From contig NC_042631.1 of NCBI RefSeq assembly GCF_901001135.1, positions 47,126,019 to 47,190,018 of the forward strand: DNA of 64,000 bases. Reading direction: 5' to 3'. The DNA is from Rhinatrema bivittatum. Lineage: Eukaryota; Chordata; Amphibia; Gymnophiona; Rhinatrematidae. Below are positions 1-10,440 of the stretch, one piece after another. Position 1 is the first letter of the stretch, and the number at the start of each line of letters is the position of its first letter. A program made the position numbers and the translations under genes. The notes below the pieces were generated by a model that saw only the letters and a list, made by a program, of their open reading frames with translations, was not told where the DNA came from and did not search any database.

Positions 1-235
1 CGGAGCGACCTTGAAGGGAACGGGGAAAGCCATCGGGGCTCCCCTAGGGCTTGGCGTGTGCAAGGTGCACAAGTGTGCAACCCCTTGCGCATGCCAACCC
101 CGGATTTTATAACATGCGCACGGATGCGCGCGCATATTATAAAATCAGGCATAGATTTGTGCGCGCCAGGTTGCGCGCACAAATCTATGCCCATGTGTAG
201 CTACTAAAATCTGGCCCTTACAGCGTACAAAAAGT
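1..235. repeat. Inverted-repeat MITE end (partial)
   Basis: GC-rich stretch built of nested inverted repeats. Around 113-155 the block GATTTTATAACATGCGCA faces GCGCATATTATAAAATC. Around 152-191 the block GCATAGATTTGTGCGCG faces CGCGCACAAATCTATGC. The right edge (AAAATCTGGCCC) resembles the ends of other short elements here at 57029 and 60464. The left end is outside the window. No coding potential is seen. Confidence 0.5.
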
Positions 236-259
236 GAGAGGCTTTGCAGCCAATGAAAT

Positions 260-835
260 ATGAAGATGCGCGTATCCTGCTTTTTAACGTTTATTTGGCC
301 AAGGTCTCCGAAGACAAGCCAAAGTTATGCTGTCTCATATAACACTAAACAAAGGGGTGTTGCTGCTATTCTGATACATAAGAATTGCCCATTTGTATTG
401 GAAAAGAAGATATCTGATGTAGATGGTAGATACCTTATACTATGTGGTGAAATCACACATTAGAAAATTCTCTTCTGCAATGTGTATGCTCCCAATGTCT
501 ATAGTCAAGCCTTTTTTTCGTCTTTAGTGGCTGAAATAGGTCAGTATTTGAATTATAAATTAATTCTGGGATGAGATTTTAATTTACCAATTTACTCTGA
601 CGTGGATGGAAAGCCAGCAAGACTAACATCTCCTCGCAAGCAGACAGAAGGGGTGCATTTCTTGATGAAAGAGCTGCAATTATTAATGTGTGGCAGACGC
701 TGTACCCTATAGAGCTAGATTACACTTATTATTCAGAAGTCCAGGGATCATACTCTAGAATAGATTATTTTTTTATTTCCACTGAATTATTTCCTAAGCT
801 TACGGCTACTACTATTGATAGTATCACTATGTCAC
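260..835 (+). pseudogene. L1 ORF2 endonuclease domain remnant
   Basis: Translation gives an APE-type LINE endonuclease spread over two frames. Residues reading RGVAAILIHK and GRYLILCGE match the RGVAILI/GRY blocks of L1 endonucleases. Further on come NVYAPN, an LG*DFNLP block in which the expected GDFN glycine is a stop codon (TGA, near 571), and YSRIDYFF, the SRID block. This domain nicks target DNA at the start of retrotransposition. Stops and frameshifts show it is not functional. The reading frame ends where the foldback element was inserted. Confidence 0.75.
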
Positions 836-1231
836 TGGGACCGACCACTGCTATTGGTCGGTCTCAGTGACATAGTGAGGGCAAAGGGCCGTCGGCGCCA
901 TTTTATTTACTGGCAGCCGACGGCTGAAGCCCAGGAGATCGTTCCCGGACCGCTCCTGGACCCCCGCTGGACCACCAGGGACGTTTGGCAGGTCTTGGGG
1001 AGGTCAGGAGGGTGGGGGGTTGCAGTAAATTAAGTCGGCAGGTCTTGGGGGGGTCAGGAGGGTGGGGGGTTGCAGTAAATTAAGTCGGCAGGTCTTGGGG
1101 GAGTCAGGAGGGGGGGGGGGTTGTTAGATTTTTGTTTGTTTTTTTTTATATTCGCTCCATAAGACGCACATACATTTTCCCCCCACTTTTGGGGGAAAAA
1201 AAGTGCATCTTATGGAGCGAAAAATACGGTA
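825..1231. mobile_element. Partial foldback DNA element with G-rich 50-bp repeats
   Basis: It matches the right half of the complete element at 17219-18327: the GGTCGG palindrome centre, a TGGCGCC-type core, about three copies of a roughly 50-bp G-rich unit (from about 986 to 1118), then the terminus AAAAATACGG followed by TA. The left arm is missing. It sits inside the L1 and begins at a shared CACTAT microhomology. Confidence 0.7.
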
Positions 1232-1312
1232 ATTCCAATGGGCTTATTGCCAATTTGGATACTGAGAAAGCATTTGACAAAGTGCAATGGGTATATATGT
1301 TTTGGTTGTTAT
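1232..1312 (+). pseudogene. L1 reverse transcriptase motif A scrap
   Basis: Twenty-seven codons of L1 reverse transcriptase survive between two DNA-element insertions. The peptide IANLDTEKAFDKVQW contains motif A, whose first Asp is one of the catalytic metal ligands. The sequence before it (NGL) and after it (VYMFWLL) fits the L1 family. No catalytic YADD/FADD motif is present in this copy because the rest of the domain is deleted. Confidence 0.75.
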
Positions 1313-1768
1313 TAGAGATGTGAATCGGAACCGGAATCGGTTCTGATTCTGGTTCCGATTCACATCGTGTTTTTTTTTTCGTCCGGCCCTATCGTGGTTT
1401 TGTTTATTGGCTGCGCCCGAGCCGGTAAACAAAAAACCCACCCCGACCCTTTAAAACTAATCCCTTAGCTTCCCCCACCCTCCCAACCCCCAAAAAACTT
1501 TTTACAGGTACCTGGTGGTCCAGTGGGGTTCCTGGGAGCGATCTCCCGCTCTCAGGCCGTCGGCTGCCACTAATAAAAATGGCGCCGATGGCCTTTGCCC
1601 TTACCATGTGACAGGGTATCCGTGCCATGGCCGGCCCCTGTCACATGGTAGGAGCACTGGATGGCCCGCGTCATTTTTAAAGATGGTGCCGGCCATCCAG
1701 TGCTCCCTCCATGTGTTACCTTTCCTTTGACCTGGTCTACGGGCACCCTTAAGTACCTAGGTCCCTCT
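1311..1768. mobile_element. MITE with GATGTGAATCGG hairpin end
   Basis: It opens with a near-perfect hairpin (about 1317-1366) made of GATGTGAATCGGAACC and its complement. It continues with the same GC-rich core found in the elements at 17219 and 32437: a GGTCCAGTGGGG-type block, GGGAGCGATCTCC, an ATGGCGCC block and CCATGTGACAGGG. The right end is imprecise. It lies inside the L1. Confidence 0.6.
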
Positions 1769-1775
1769 CAATATT

Positions 1776-2170
1776 ACCAACCTAATTGAACAAATTAGTG
1801 ATCAGCTGGTGGCATGGAAAGACCTTCCTCTATCTTTTTTCGTCAGATGTGCCTTATTTAAAACAGCTTTATTGCCGAAATTACTAAATAAAATGCAGAT
1901 GTTGCCAGTGTGGATAACCAAACAGGATCTTCTGACACTATGTAAAGCCATATTAGCTTTTATTTGGAGAGGGAAATGGTCTCGCTTGAACTATCATACA
2001 CGTCAGTCCTCTAAGCAAATATGGCGGCTTGAAATTGCTCATTTTCATTTTTATAATATGGCATGTCAATGACATTACTGCTGGGGATGGCACCATGCAA
2101 AGTACAAGTTTGAAATGCCGGTCTTAACTGAGGATATTTTGAGACCTCATAAGTCTACATCTACACCTAA
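1776..2170 (+). pseudogene. L1 ORF2 connector-region remnant
   Basis: An open stretch reads WKDLPLSFFVRCALFKTALL then LPKLLNKMQMLPV, FIWRGKWSRL and LEIAHFHFYNMA. This pattern (WKxLPLSxxGRIxLxKxxxLPKxLY ... FIWxGKxPRI) is typical of the L1 ORF2 region after the reverse transcriptase. It resumes directly after the MITE. It stops where an L2 tail was inserted and continues at 2480-2628 before a second L2 insertion. Confidence 0.7.
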
Positions 2171-2179
2171 GTTATAGTG

Positions 2180-2475
2180 ATCTCCTTCCCACAAAGTTTC
2201 CCTTGTTCCAAACTTACCCTTGCTACAAAAGTACTCTTATCACAAAGTTACCCGTGTTACATATTCACTCATGTTTCAAAGTTTTCCATGTTACAAAAAT
2301 AATCATGTTACATTGTTACAATGTTATCCATGTTACAAAACTAATCATGTTACAATGTTTCAATGTAAAATATGAAATCTATACTTATAGATTCCATTGT
2401 TATGCTGTAAACCGGTGTGATAAAACCAGTTGAACATCGGTATAGAAAAAAACCAAACAAATAAATAAATAAAAA
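2180..2475 (+). mobile_element. L2-type LINE 3' tail with CATGTTACAA repeats
   Basis: A degenerate array of CATGTTACAA-like units (about 2190-2360) is followed by GTAAACCGGTGTGAT...CGGTATAGAAAAA and (AAAT)n. That tail is the same kind as the L2 copy ending at 52089. It is inserted in the L1. No coding sequence remains. Confidence 0.6.
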
Positions 2476-2628
2476 GTAATAAAGATTTGCCATGGAAGGT
2501 GCGAACGCATATTCTCATCAAACCGGTCATAATGGCTTGGCTTTTCTTTTGTGCTAAATGGAAGGTATTTTCTCATGCCAATAGTTTGCTAAGCTTTGTG
2601 GGTAATCCAGCTTTCCTACTGGGAATTT

Positions 2629-3918
2629 TATTTTATTTATTTATTTATTTAGCACATTTATATACCGATTTTCCAGTAAACAGAATTACTAATCAAGTCG
2701 GTTTACATTCTAAACAATAACCATGACAAGAGGATGTCTTACAATAAACAGGTATATTGAACTTGGATAAAAATTATTGGGGTTAACAACATAAAGTAAA
2801 AGATATGGGGCCTAATGTAGGCTGGAGTTAAGAACGTGTGTTGGGCATAAGGCTGGGTTTTTAATATTGCTCTCTGGGGGTTACCAATGAAAGGGATCAT
2901 AGGTTGGAATACACATAAAAGCTGAAGTTAGGAGAATGCTTGGTTGAATAACCAGGTCTTGAGTCTTTTCTTAAATACAGTTGGGCATTGCACTAGTCTG
3001 AGGTCTGATGGGAGAGAGTTCCAAAGTTTGGGACCGGCAGTGGAGAAAGCTCTTTTACTTAATGTTGTCTTCATCGGTGGGGCCTGTAGGTTGTTTCTGT
3101 AGGCTTGTCTCACTGGTCTGGTGGAGGTGTGAGGTTGAAGAGGGATCTTGAGCTCGAGTGGGGCGATGTTATGTATTGCCTTGTGGATTGATGAGAGTGC
3201 TTTGAAAAGTATTTTGAATTTGATAGGAAGCCAGTGTAGATTTTTCAAGATGGGTGTTATATGGTCTCTTTTGTTTTTCTTGGTTAGAATCCTTGCTGTT
3301 GCGTTCTGCAACATCTGTAGCGGTTTGTGGAGTTAGCAGGGAGGCCAAGTAGTAGTGAGTTGCAGTAGTCGATTTTACTGAGAATGATTGCTTGTAAAAC
3401 TGATCGGAAATCTTGAAGATGGAGGAGGGGTCTCAATCTTTTTAAGACTTGTAGTTTGAAAAATCCATCCTTTATGATGTTGTTGATGAAAGATCTATAA
3501 TTCATTTGGTTATCTAGTATAACTCCCAGGTTTCTGACTTGTGGGGATAGGATTAGTTGTGAGGCCTGGTTGGTGATAGATTGTGGGTGGTTTCCATCTT
3601 GGGAAATGAGAAGGTACTCTGTCTTGTTTTGATTAAGAATCAGATTGTGACTTGTCAGCAGGTTGTTGATGGCATGTTGGCATGAGTTCCAGAAGTCCAG
3701 AGTTTTATGAAGTGAATCCGTAATAGGAATCAGAATCTGGACATCGTCAGCGTATAGGTAGTGGATAAGATTTAGCTTGTGGAGGAGCTGGCAGAGTGGG
3801 AGCAGGTATATGTTGAATAAGGTTGGAGAAAGTGAAGAGCCTTGTGGGACTCCCAGGTTGCAGTTGACTGGTTGAGATTCCTCCCTGTTGATCTTAACCT
3901 TATAATGCCTGTTCTGAA
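2629..3918 (-). mobile_element. L2-type LINE, 5'-truncated, inserted in the L1
   Basis: It begins on the plus strand with (TTTA)n and the complement of the L2 tail, and reads leftwards as the C-terminal half of an L2 reverse transcriptase. On the minus strand, from about 3910 downward: GVPQGSSLSPTLFNIY, then LIHYLYADDVQILIP with the catalytic YADD (about 3750), FKLQVLKRLRPLLHL, KIDYCNSLLLGLP, LQNATARIL, LHWLPIKFKI, and finally TAGPKLWNSLPSDLR and LKTWLFNQAFS. At least one frameshift lies near 3300. The core motifs survive but the domain is incomplete. Confidence 0.85.
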
Positions 3919-4640
3919 GGAATGGATAATCATTTCTTTAAATAATGGGAATCTAAAGGTCTTGTGTCTATTGCAAATCTGTACAGTGATTCTCAGCAGT
4001 CTGTTCTCTCCTTTGAACAGTTACATGCTCAATATGGTATCCCACATTGTCAATTTTATATGTACTTACCAGCTAGGCACTATTTGTCTCAAATTCTTTC
4101 GTTGATATCCCAACATCCTTGCCACTGATTTGATTATACAATTGTTCAATAAGGTTAAAAGTTACACCAGTTCCTTGTCTTTTTGGTATAAATTGCGTTT
4201 TACAAGAGAGGGCATGCAATTATATACATTGTTAGCCAGCTCTTGGTCTGATGTATTGGGACATCAATTAACAGAGAAAGATATGATGACATATTTTAAG
4301 CTAGCATTCACAAGTACTATGGAAGAAAAGTTGCAAGAAATAGAATATAAATTTTACATAAAATGTACATTGATAATGTCCGTGCTTTTAAAATGCTCAT
4401 TTGTGACTCAGATGTTTGTCTTAAGTGCCTTGGAGAACGGGGTACATTAATCCATATTTTTCTTTTGTGCCTTACTATCTTTTCTTTTTGGAAGGTGGTC
4501 CTTATAGTTATTGAAAACGTCATTCAGCAGAAACTGCCATTTACAAGTGATTTTCTTCTTCTAGGAAATACTCAGTGGCTTTCCTCTTCATCTAAGAGTA
4601 CTGAAAAGTATCTGTGTATGGTGCACTCTTAGCTAAAGAA
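3919..4640 (+). pseudogene. L1 ORF2 C-terminal region with Cys/His cluster
   Basis: After the L2 insertion the L1 resumes. Translation over several frames gives LSFWYKLRFTREGMQLYTLL, TYFKLAFTSTMEEKLQEIEY, then CLKCLGERGTLIHIFLLCLTI. The last piece matches the Cys-rich C terminus of L1 ORF2 (C-x2-C, then H and C before a FW pair). It is broken by stops. The 3' untranslated tail follows to 5166. Confidence 0.65.
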
Positions 4641-5166
4641 TGTTGCTCTTTAATTAGCTTTAACCCACTAGACCTCCACCCACAATGTGGTTTCAAAAAC
4701 TTGCAAAATGGATGCAGATAGAGAGACTGGATGTTAATTTTACTCATTGACGGGTACCTGTAGAGTATAAGAAGCTCTGGGAATTAACATACTATTTATT
4801 ACCCATGGCACTTAGACAGAATCTGACAATTAGCGGATACTCTTCCACATGGTACCGTGATTCTTCTCTCCTTAATATAACATCGAAATTGGTTAACTTG
4901 TTTTATATGGGATGTGTGTGCCTATTGTAATACAGCAGTGTGATTGAGAGTATGAATGGGGATGGATGTATGAGAGTGTTAATTAGGTGTGAATGATTTC
5001 TGATTACTACAAAACTAACCACAAGTGTGGATACCTAAAGACACTAGTGATGAATTTGTTGCTTTTTGCTGTTATGTTTTTTTCATCATGTGTTGCTGAT
5101 TATGACCTGTTTATATTTGTATGTGTATCCCTACTTGTGCAAAATAAAGTTATTAAAAAAAAGAAG

Positions 5167-5562
5167 TCTATAAAATCATGAGTGGAGTAGAACAGATAAT
5201 TGTGAATTGGGTGTTAACTTTTAAAAAAAAAATAAAAAGACCATGAAGTTATTAAGCAGCACATTTAAAACAAATCAGAGAAAATATTTTTTCACTCAAG
5301 GCATAATTAAGCTCTAATATTCATTGCCTGAAGATGTGATAACAGCAATTAGTGTAGCTAGGTTTAAAAAAAAATTTGGACAAGTTCCTGGACCAAAATT
5401 CCATAAACTGTTATTAACCAGATAGATTTGGGGAAAGCCACTGCTTATCCCGGGGCATAAGCAACATAGAATTTATCTACCATTTGGGATCCTCCCAAGT
5501 ACCGTATGCATGACCTGGATTATCCACTGTTAGAAACAGGATACTGAGCTTGATGGAACCTT
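5167..5562 (+). mobile_element. CR1 LINE 3' end, plus strand
   Basis: It corresponds to the last part of the CR1 reverse transcriptase and the 3' end: TTTAAAACAAATCAGAGAAAA, a CATTGCCTGAAGATGTG block, and the terminal 'CCACTGTTAGAAACAGGATACTGAGCTTGATGGA' module (shown here only by its key words). The same module in better copies lies at 34665-35405 (+) and 23881 (-). Heavily decayed. Confidence 0.7.
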
Positions 5563-5574
5563 GATTAGGTTCTT

Positions 5575-5765
5575 AACTTCAGCATGTGCTCTCCCTCTTT
5601 GTAAAAATCTAACCCCAACAGGAGCACCCCATCCCTGTGAGCAAGAATATAACCCCAGCATAAGCTCTTCACCCTTGTGAGTAAGACTGCAACCCCAAGT
5701 ATGAGCTTTCCAGCCCTGTGAGAAAGAATGTAACCCTAGCACATGCATTCCCATCCAGTGTTCAT
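5575..5765. repeat. 40-bp minisatellite
   Basis: Four diverged copies of a roughly 40-bp unit. The AACCCCA/AACCCTA landmark recurs at 5611, 5651, 5691 and 5732. Each is followed by AGCAT/AGCTC and CCCTGTGAG-like words. It lies just upstream of the CpG island. Confidence 0.75.
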
Positions 5766-5829
5766 GGGATTGCATTGCCAGTGTCATGTGCCAACCTGCA
5801 GCTCTCCTTTGCTGCTGTGAAAGTCACAC

Positions 5830-6290
5830 TTGTGGAGCTTGTAGGGAAAGGGAGTGCTGCGGGTGCCTGCCCTTCCTTAGGCACTGCCAAAGGCTTCCTA
5901 TCTCTGCAGAGAAGAGAGAGTGCCCCCGTGCGTTCTGCTGACATCAGACAATTGGTAAATCAGGAGGGCCTGGCATTTTAAAGGCAGACAAAGCTGGTGC
6001 CCACCTCCCTTCTCCTCAGCACCCTCTGGCCTCGCCTCCGCTCCCTGCGCTCTCCGCTCGGATTTGTCGGCGCTGCTGCCGCCGCTGCTCCTCCCCCGAC
6101 TTTCTGTGCTCGATGCGGTGAGGAGCGAGGGATTCTGGGAAACTCCCAGGTCGCTGCCAGCCTTCCGCAGAGCCAGGGTGACTTGTGCACGGAGCAGCAG
6201 CTGCCGAGGAAGGTAGGAACGTCCCCGGCCATTGATTCTGGCAGGGGGAGCGTGCGCGCCGGCCTGGGGGGCGGGTGAGTGGGTGCTGCT
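5830..6290 (+). promoter_or_regulatory. CEND1: CpG island, candidate CEND1 promoter
   Basis: The CpG-dense stretch is strongest from about 6000 to 6260 and contains TCGCCTCCGCTCCC, GTCGGCGCTGCTGCC and GCGTGCGCGCC. A GC-box-like GGGGCGGG lies near 6268. It is not obviously a transposon, unlike the other GC-rich stretches here, which are foldback elements. A TTTTAAAGG at about 5974 could act as a weak TATA-like element. Assignment to CEND1 rests on strand, the donor at 6213 and the downstream coding exon. A promoter for a gene on the other strand is not excluded. Confidence 0.5.
6000..6212 (+). other. CEND1: Candidate non-coding first exon of CEND1
   Basis: It lies in the CpG island and ends at AAG followed by GTAGGA, a good donor (GT at 6213-6214). 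The start is arbitrary because no transcription start can be read from sequence. It contains one ATG (6113) that opens a two-codon frame, ATGCGGTGA. As I recall, CEND1 in other vertebrates has a non-coding first exon joined to one coding exon, which fits. Transcript data would settle it. Confidence 0.4.
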
Positions 6291-7331
6291 CCAGTCCAGC
6301 GCTGCAGGCAGGGAGAGCAGCACGCCATCCTCACTCCTGACTCACTGTGTGACCTTCACAGAGCCAGACAAGACATTAGCCTTCTGACCTGAAAGAGTCC
6401 CGGCGCTCTGCCTTTTGTTATTCACGGGTCGGGGTGGGGGGAGAAGCCAGGATGCAAAATGAAACAGGCTATTCCAGGCTCCCAAGAACACATTTAGGGC
6501 TTTCGTTAACTGTTTCTGCAAGAAATTTGGCTATAAATCCCCCCGTTTTCTGTTTAGCTAGAAAAGCAAGGAGGCTTTTGGGTTAAAGGAGGCTGAGAAT
6601 CTGATGAAAGTCCCTTGTCCCCAGGTCTGGACAGGGGTTGTGAAGAAGTCAAGCTGCAATCACACAGTACCTAATAGGAAAGAGCTATGCTTGGGTAGTG
6701 AGGTACTGAACCCCACATCAGCCATCAGCCTTCCACCCCCCCCCCCCCCCCATGAAATGAGGTCATCTCTGCAATCGACTGCGTTCAGTGTTTTTCAGAG
6801 CAGTATTTCAGCCTCAGTATATGTTCTCTGGCCTGCATTCAGGATACCTTCCCCTAGCTAATCTGTGCTGCATATCAAAGTGCATTTAGAGCAGGGGGTG
6901 TATGGGTGTTCCAGCTGATTTTTCAAAAATTTTTAAGGAGGATCAGAGTGAATTCCTTGGCAGCTAGCGCTTACCTTCACAAGGTGCACCTTTTGATAAC
7001 AAGGAAGCTACTGAGTAGTAATTGATAATATTTGTCAGTAATTCTAGTTCATTTTGTAGATCTTATGATAATAGTTCAGTAATTTTAAGGCATTTGCCCA
7101 ATCAAAATATTGGCCCACATCGCCGCAATATAAACCCTGGCTGTCTTATGCTCCCAGTGGAGCACACTACCATGGACTAGAGGGAACTTGTACATGTGAA
7201 AATGCCTCAGAACTGCAGCAGCTGTCATGCTGCATCATTTGAAAGCACAGCAGCCTAGTCTTTCTCTCCTGGTTTCAGGGCTGCATGCAAGCCATAGGAA
7301 AAAGAGTGGGAAAAAGCTGTGCCACTGCCTC
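6291..7331. other. No gene seen; unique-looking intronic DNA
   Basis: Apart from a run of about 17 C at 6735-6751, I see no gene, clear repeat or conserved-looking element. Open frames here are short and lack any recognisable motif. Confidence 0.5.
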
Positions 7332-7735
7332 TTCCTGCCTGCTTCTAAAATACAGGGGCTGTAGGTTAAAGGTGGCCAGGCTGGGGACCATCAGTAGAGG
7401 GGGTAATTGAGCCAGGTCAGTGGCCAGCAATGTTCCTGCCTGCTTCTAAAATACAGGGCTATAGGTTAAAGGTGACCAGGCTGGGGACCATCAGTAGAGG
7501 GAGTTATTGAGCCAGGTCAGTGGCCAGCAATGTTCCTGCCTGCTTCTAAAATACAGGGCTATAGGTTAAAGGTGACCAGGCTGGGGACTATAAGTAGAGG
7601 GGGTTATTGAGTCAGGTCAGTGGCCAGCGCTGTTCCTGCCTGCTTCTAAAATACTGGGGCTGTAGGTTAAAGGTGGCCAGGCTGGGAACTATAAATAGAG
7701 GGGGTTATTGAGGCAGGACCTGACTTAATCCTCCC
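7332..7735. repeat. 100-bp tandem array, four copies
   Basis: Units start at 7332, 7433, 7533 and 7633, recognised by TTCCTGCCTGCTTCTAAAAT. Each continues with GTAGGTTAAAGGTG, CCAGGCTGGG and TAGAGGG. Copies are about 90 percent alike by eye. The array lies about 1.1 kb after the candidate first exon. No reading frame runs through all copies. Confidence 0.9.
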
Positions 7736-7954
7736 CTGCTGCTTCAGCATAGTTCTGACAAAGACGCTGTTTGAGTACTAAAATAGTAAGACCTAAAATA
7801 GGCTCGGTCTTGCAGAAGAGAATAGAAAAACCAATGTGACCAGCAAGCTGTGGTATAATACAAGATTTTTATAATTTCCTATAGCAAGTTTCCAGGGGGT
7901 TTAGAAACAATAACAAATGAACTAATAACTCAAACACCACTTTGCTTAGCTCCT

Positions 7955-8065
7955 GATAATTATCTCTTTTCCATCTTCAAACCTGTTCTTTTATGTAAAC
8001 CGCTTAGATCTCCCAACGTTTTTGTATAGGTGGTATACAAAGGATTGTAAATAAATGAAAACAGA
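7955..8065 (+). repeat. LINE 3'-tail-like fragment
   Basis: The sequence TGTAAACCGCTTAGATCTCC...TATAGGTGGTATACAAAGG and an AAATAAAT end resemble the 3' tails of L2/CR1-type LINEs and their SINE partners (TAAACCGCTT...GGCGGTATATAAAT). Only the tail is present. Confidence 0.45.
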
Positions 8066-8429
8066 GAAAATGTTTTCGTAGGCAGAGCTTCCTTCTCCAC
8101 CTTGGTACCCGGCACTTGTTTAAGGAGATCCTTAGGACAGTTTTGCTTACCTGATCTTTAAGTCTCTGCTAGCTACGGACACATTCTTAGGAAAGGTTTA
8201 ATAATTCTCCCCAGCACAGACATCCTCTGCTTCCTACGGGTTAAAATGATTTGACAATGAGTATAAATATCTGCTCGTGGTACTTAAGCAATCTTAACTA
8301 CTAAAAGCTTTTCCCCTATGAACTCATTTAAGAGCTACAGAGGAATGGTTAACGCAGGCAAACATCTAAGCACTGATCCAACTGAGATCAGGCGTGGCCA
8401 CACCAAGTGGCACAGAGCCAAAGAGCCTC

Positions 8430-8910
8430 CTGTTTTCAATAGAGGAGAGGCGGGGTGAGGAGGTCCCCCTTCCAACAGTATCTCTCCCACGCTAAATCCT
8501 CCCACCCGGTCCCTTCTGGTTTCTCTCAATCCCATTCTGATCTCAGCAGTCTCTCTCAATCACATACTGTCCCCCTAATCTCTATCAGTTGTCCCACCCT
8601 GTCCTCACAGGTCTCTCACTCAGTTCCTCCACCCTATCCCCACAGGTCCTCCACGCTATCCCCACAGGTCCTCCATGCTCTCTCAGTCCCATCCTATTTT
8701 CCCAATCTCGCAATCCTCCTATCAGTCTCTTTTTCAATTTCCCCACCCTGTCCCCCAGTCCTCTCTCTCAAACCTCCTACCTTGTGCCCAGCATTGCCTT
8801 CTTTCTCTCCATCCTGCTCTGCCCAGTATCTGTCTCTCTCTCTTGTTCCCCTCAGTATCTCAGTTCCCTCCCCTTCCAGCCTTAGCATAACATTCCCTCA
8901 ACTCTTCAAG
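8430..8910. repeat. Pyrimidine-rich degenerate minisatellite
   Basis: C/T-rich DNA made of loosely repeated CTCTCTCAATCCCA, CCACCCTGTCC and CCACAGGTC words, with CCCCACAGGTCCTCCA repeated near 8640-8675. Long open frames here rich in Ser, Pro and Leu are composition artefacts. Confidence 0.7.
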
Positions 8911-8916
8911 AACCAT

Positions 8917-9561
8917 CAGGCCGATTCAGTACGGCGTGCTCAGGCCGAGCGCACTGCTAGCCCCCGTTTGGATGTGCGTTTTTGACGCGCTGTTATTACC
9001 CCTTATACAGTAAAGGGTAATAACAGCGTGGAAAACGAGCGTCCAACCCCCTCGAAACTAATAGCACCCGCACCATGCAAATGCATGTTAATGAGCTTAT
9101 TAGTTAGTCCCGCTCGATACAGAAAGTAAAATGTGCAGCCAAGGCACACATTTTACTCTCAGAAATTAACTCTTGCTGGCACCGGGAAAGTGTACAGAAA
9201 AGCAGAAAAAACTGCTTTTCTGTACACCCTCTGACTTAATATCATAGCGATATTAAGTCGGAGGCCCCAAAAATAAAAATAAAATCTGCCCGCGGGTTGG
9301 AAAACGGACACCCAATTTTGCCGGCGTCCGTTTTCCGAACCTGTGGCTGTCAGCGGGTTCGACAACTGACGCCGGTAAAATTAAGCATTGGCTGTCAAAC
9401 CCGCTGACAGCCGCTGCTTCTGTCAATAAGGAGGCGCTAGGGACACCTCTTTATTAGCGCGGGCCCTCATTTGCATAGTGAATCGCGCGCCCAGGAGAGT
9501 GGCCTGGGCGTGCATTGGGAGAGCGCGCCGGCTCTCCCGTGCATTTAACTGAATCGGCCTG
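8917..9561. mobile_element. 645-bp inverted-repeat DNA element (CAGGCCGATTCAGT ends)
   Basis: The left end CAGGCCGATTCAGT (8917) is mirrored by ACTGAATCGGCCTG ending at 9561. Internal hairpins include GGTAATAACAGCG against CGCTGTTATTACC (8978-9030), AAAGCAG...CTGCTTTTCTGTACA (9190-9226) and CTTAATATC...GATATTAAG (9235-9262). The CAGG...CCTG ends suggest a non-autonomous hAT-like element. No clear 8-bp target duplication is visible, so the family is not certain. Confidence 0.7.
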
Positions 9562-9579
9562 AGTGAAAGGGGCTCTGTG

Positions 9580-10440
9580 GCTCCAACATTAACCCTTCCC
9601 TTCCCAGCTAGTGCTATTCTGCTCCCCTCTCCTCACTCTCTGCCCCCCTTGCTCTCTCTCTCCCTCCCCTGTTCTCTTACATACATCCTCCACCATTACC
9701 CCTTCTCACTCCCTCTCCCCCAACATTTACCCCTTTTCAAGTCACTCTCCCCAGAAGCCTTCACTCCCTCTTGCCCTGATCGACCCCCTCCTGCCTTGTA
9801 TCTCTTTCACATCCTTCCCCCTCCAATCAAAATCTCTGGCTCCCTCTCCCCTTTTCACTGCTCTAACTCTTTCTCCCCCTCCTACCGTTACTAGCAGTGA
9901 CTGTGACCCATCCTCAGCTGTCCTCTGGCTCTCACACACCCGCTTTCATCAGCATTTCTATTTTCCCGCCCTCCCTTCAATCACCACTGCTGAGTTTCTT
10001 GCACACACCCCCCCACCCCCCCCTGCTGGCTTTCTCACACTCCTCCCCCTTCGTTTGAACCCCTTCTGTCCCCATCTTGGGCTCGCTCATGCCCCTCCCC
10101 CCCCCCCATATGACTGTCATACAACTCCCTGTCCCAGCCCTCTCGCTCTCCCTCTATGTTCCTCACCCATCAAACCTATTGCAGAACAGGTGGCAGCACG
10201 GACCCTGGGGAGGAAGAAAGTGCCACACAGTCCAGTTTTTCTCCTTTTGCTGTCCCCCTCCCCCGCAATGCTTGCAGCATTAATCCCTTTTCCCGAGACT
10301 GCCCCCAGAAGCATTCACCCCCTCCTGCAGCACATCTCCTTCCCAATACTCACTTCATGCCCTGCTCCCGCAAGTGTTCATCAACTGCATGAACCCCCTT
10401 CTCTCCTCACCCCACAAGTTAGCTCTGGCTAACTCCCGCC
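9580..10440. repeat. Pyrimidine-rich low-complexity DNA
   Basis: It continues the C/T-rich minisatellite interrupted by the inverted-repeat element: CTCCCCT, CCCCTTCT and polyC runs near 10007-10023 and 10096-10107. A 273-codon frame at 9611-10432 consists of Leu/Pro/Ser/Thr only and I consider it spurious. Confidence 0.65.

Larger units (their letters stand above)
236..5166 (+). mobile_element. L1-type LINE, broken by nested insertions
   Basis: A decayed L1-type retrotransposon on the plus strand. In order it holds endonuclease remnants (260-835), a reverse-transcriptase motif A scrap (1232-1312), connector-region remnants (1776-2170 and 2480-2628), and C-terminal sequence with a C-x2-C...H...C cluster (3919-4640). 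It ends with an untranslated tail, AATAAA at 5143-5148 and a short A-rich tail. Four later elements interrupt it: a foldback element (825-1231), a MITE (1311-1768), an L2 tail (2180-2475) and an L2 copy (2629-3918). Roughly 300 residues each are missing between endonuclease and motif A, and between motif A and the connector, so internal deletions accompanied the insertions. The element is dead. Confidence 0.75.

Noticed and set aside
5898..6334. Minus-strand open frames of 118 and 141 codons in the CpG island
   Set aside because: GC-rich composition opens frames on all strands. The peptides are Arg/Ala/Pro/Ser-rich with no domain, and they overlap the likely promoter.
7332..7735. CRISPR-like regularly spaced repeats
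   Set aside because: The whole 100-bp unit is repeated, with no unique spacers, and the DNA is vertebrate.
9611..10432. 273-codon open frame
   Set aside because: Lies in C/T-rich low-complexity DNA. The peptide is almost only Leu, Pro, Ser and Thr, and overlapping frames look the same.
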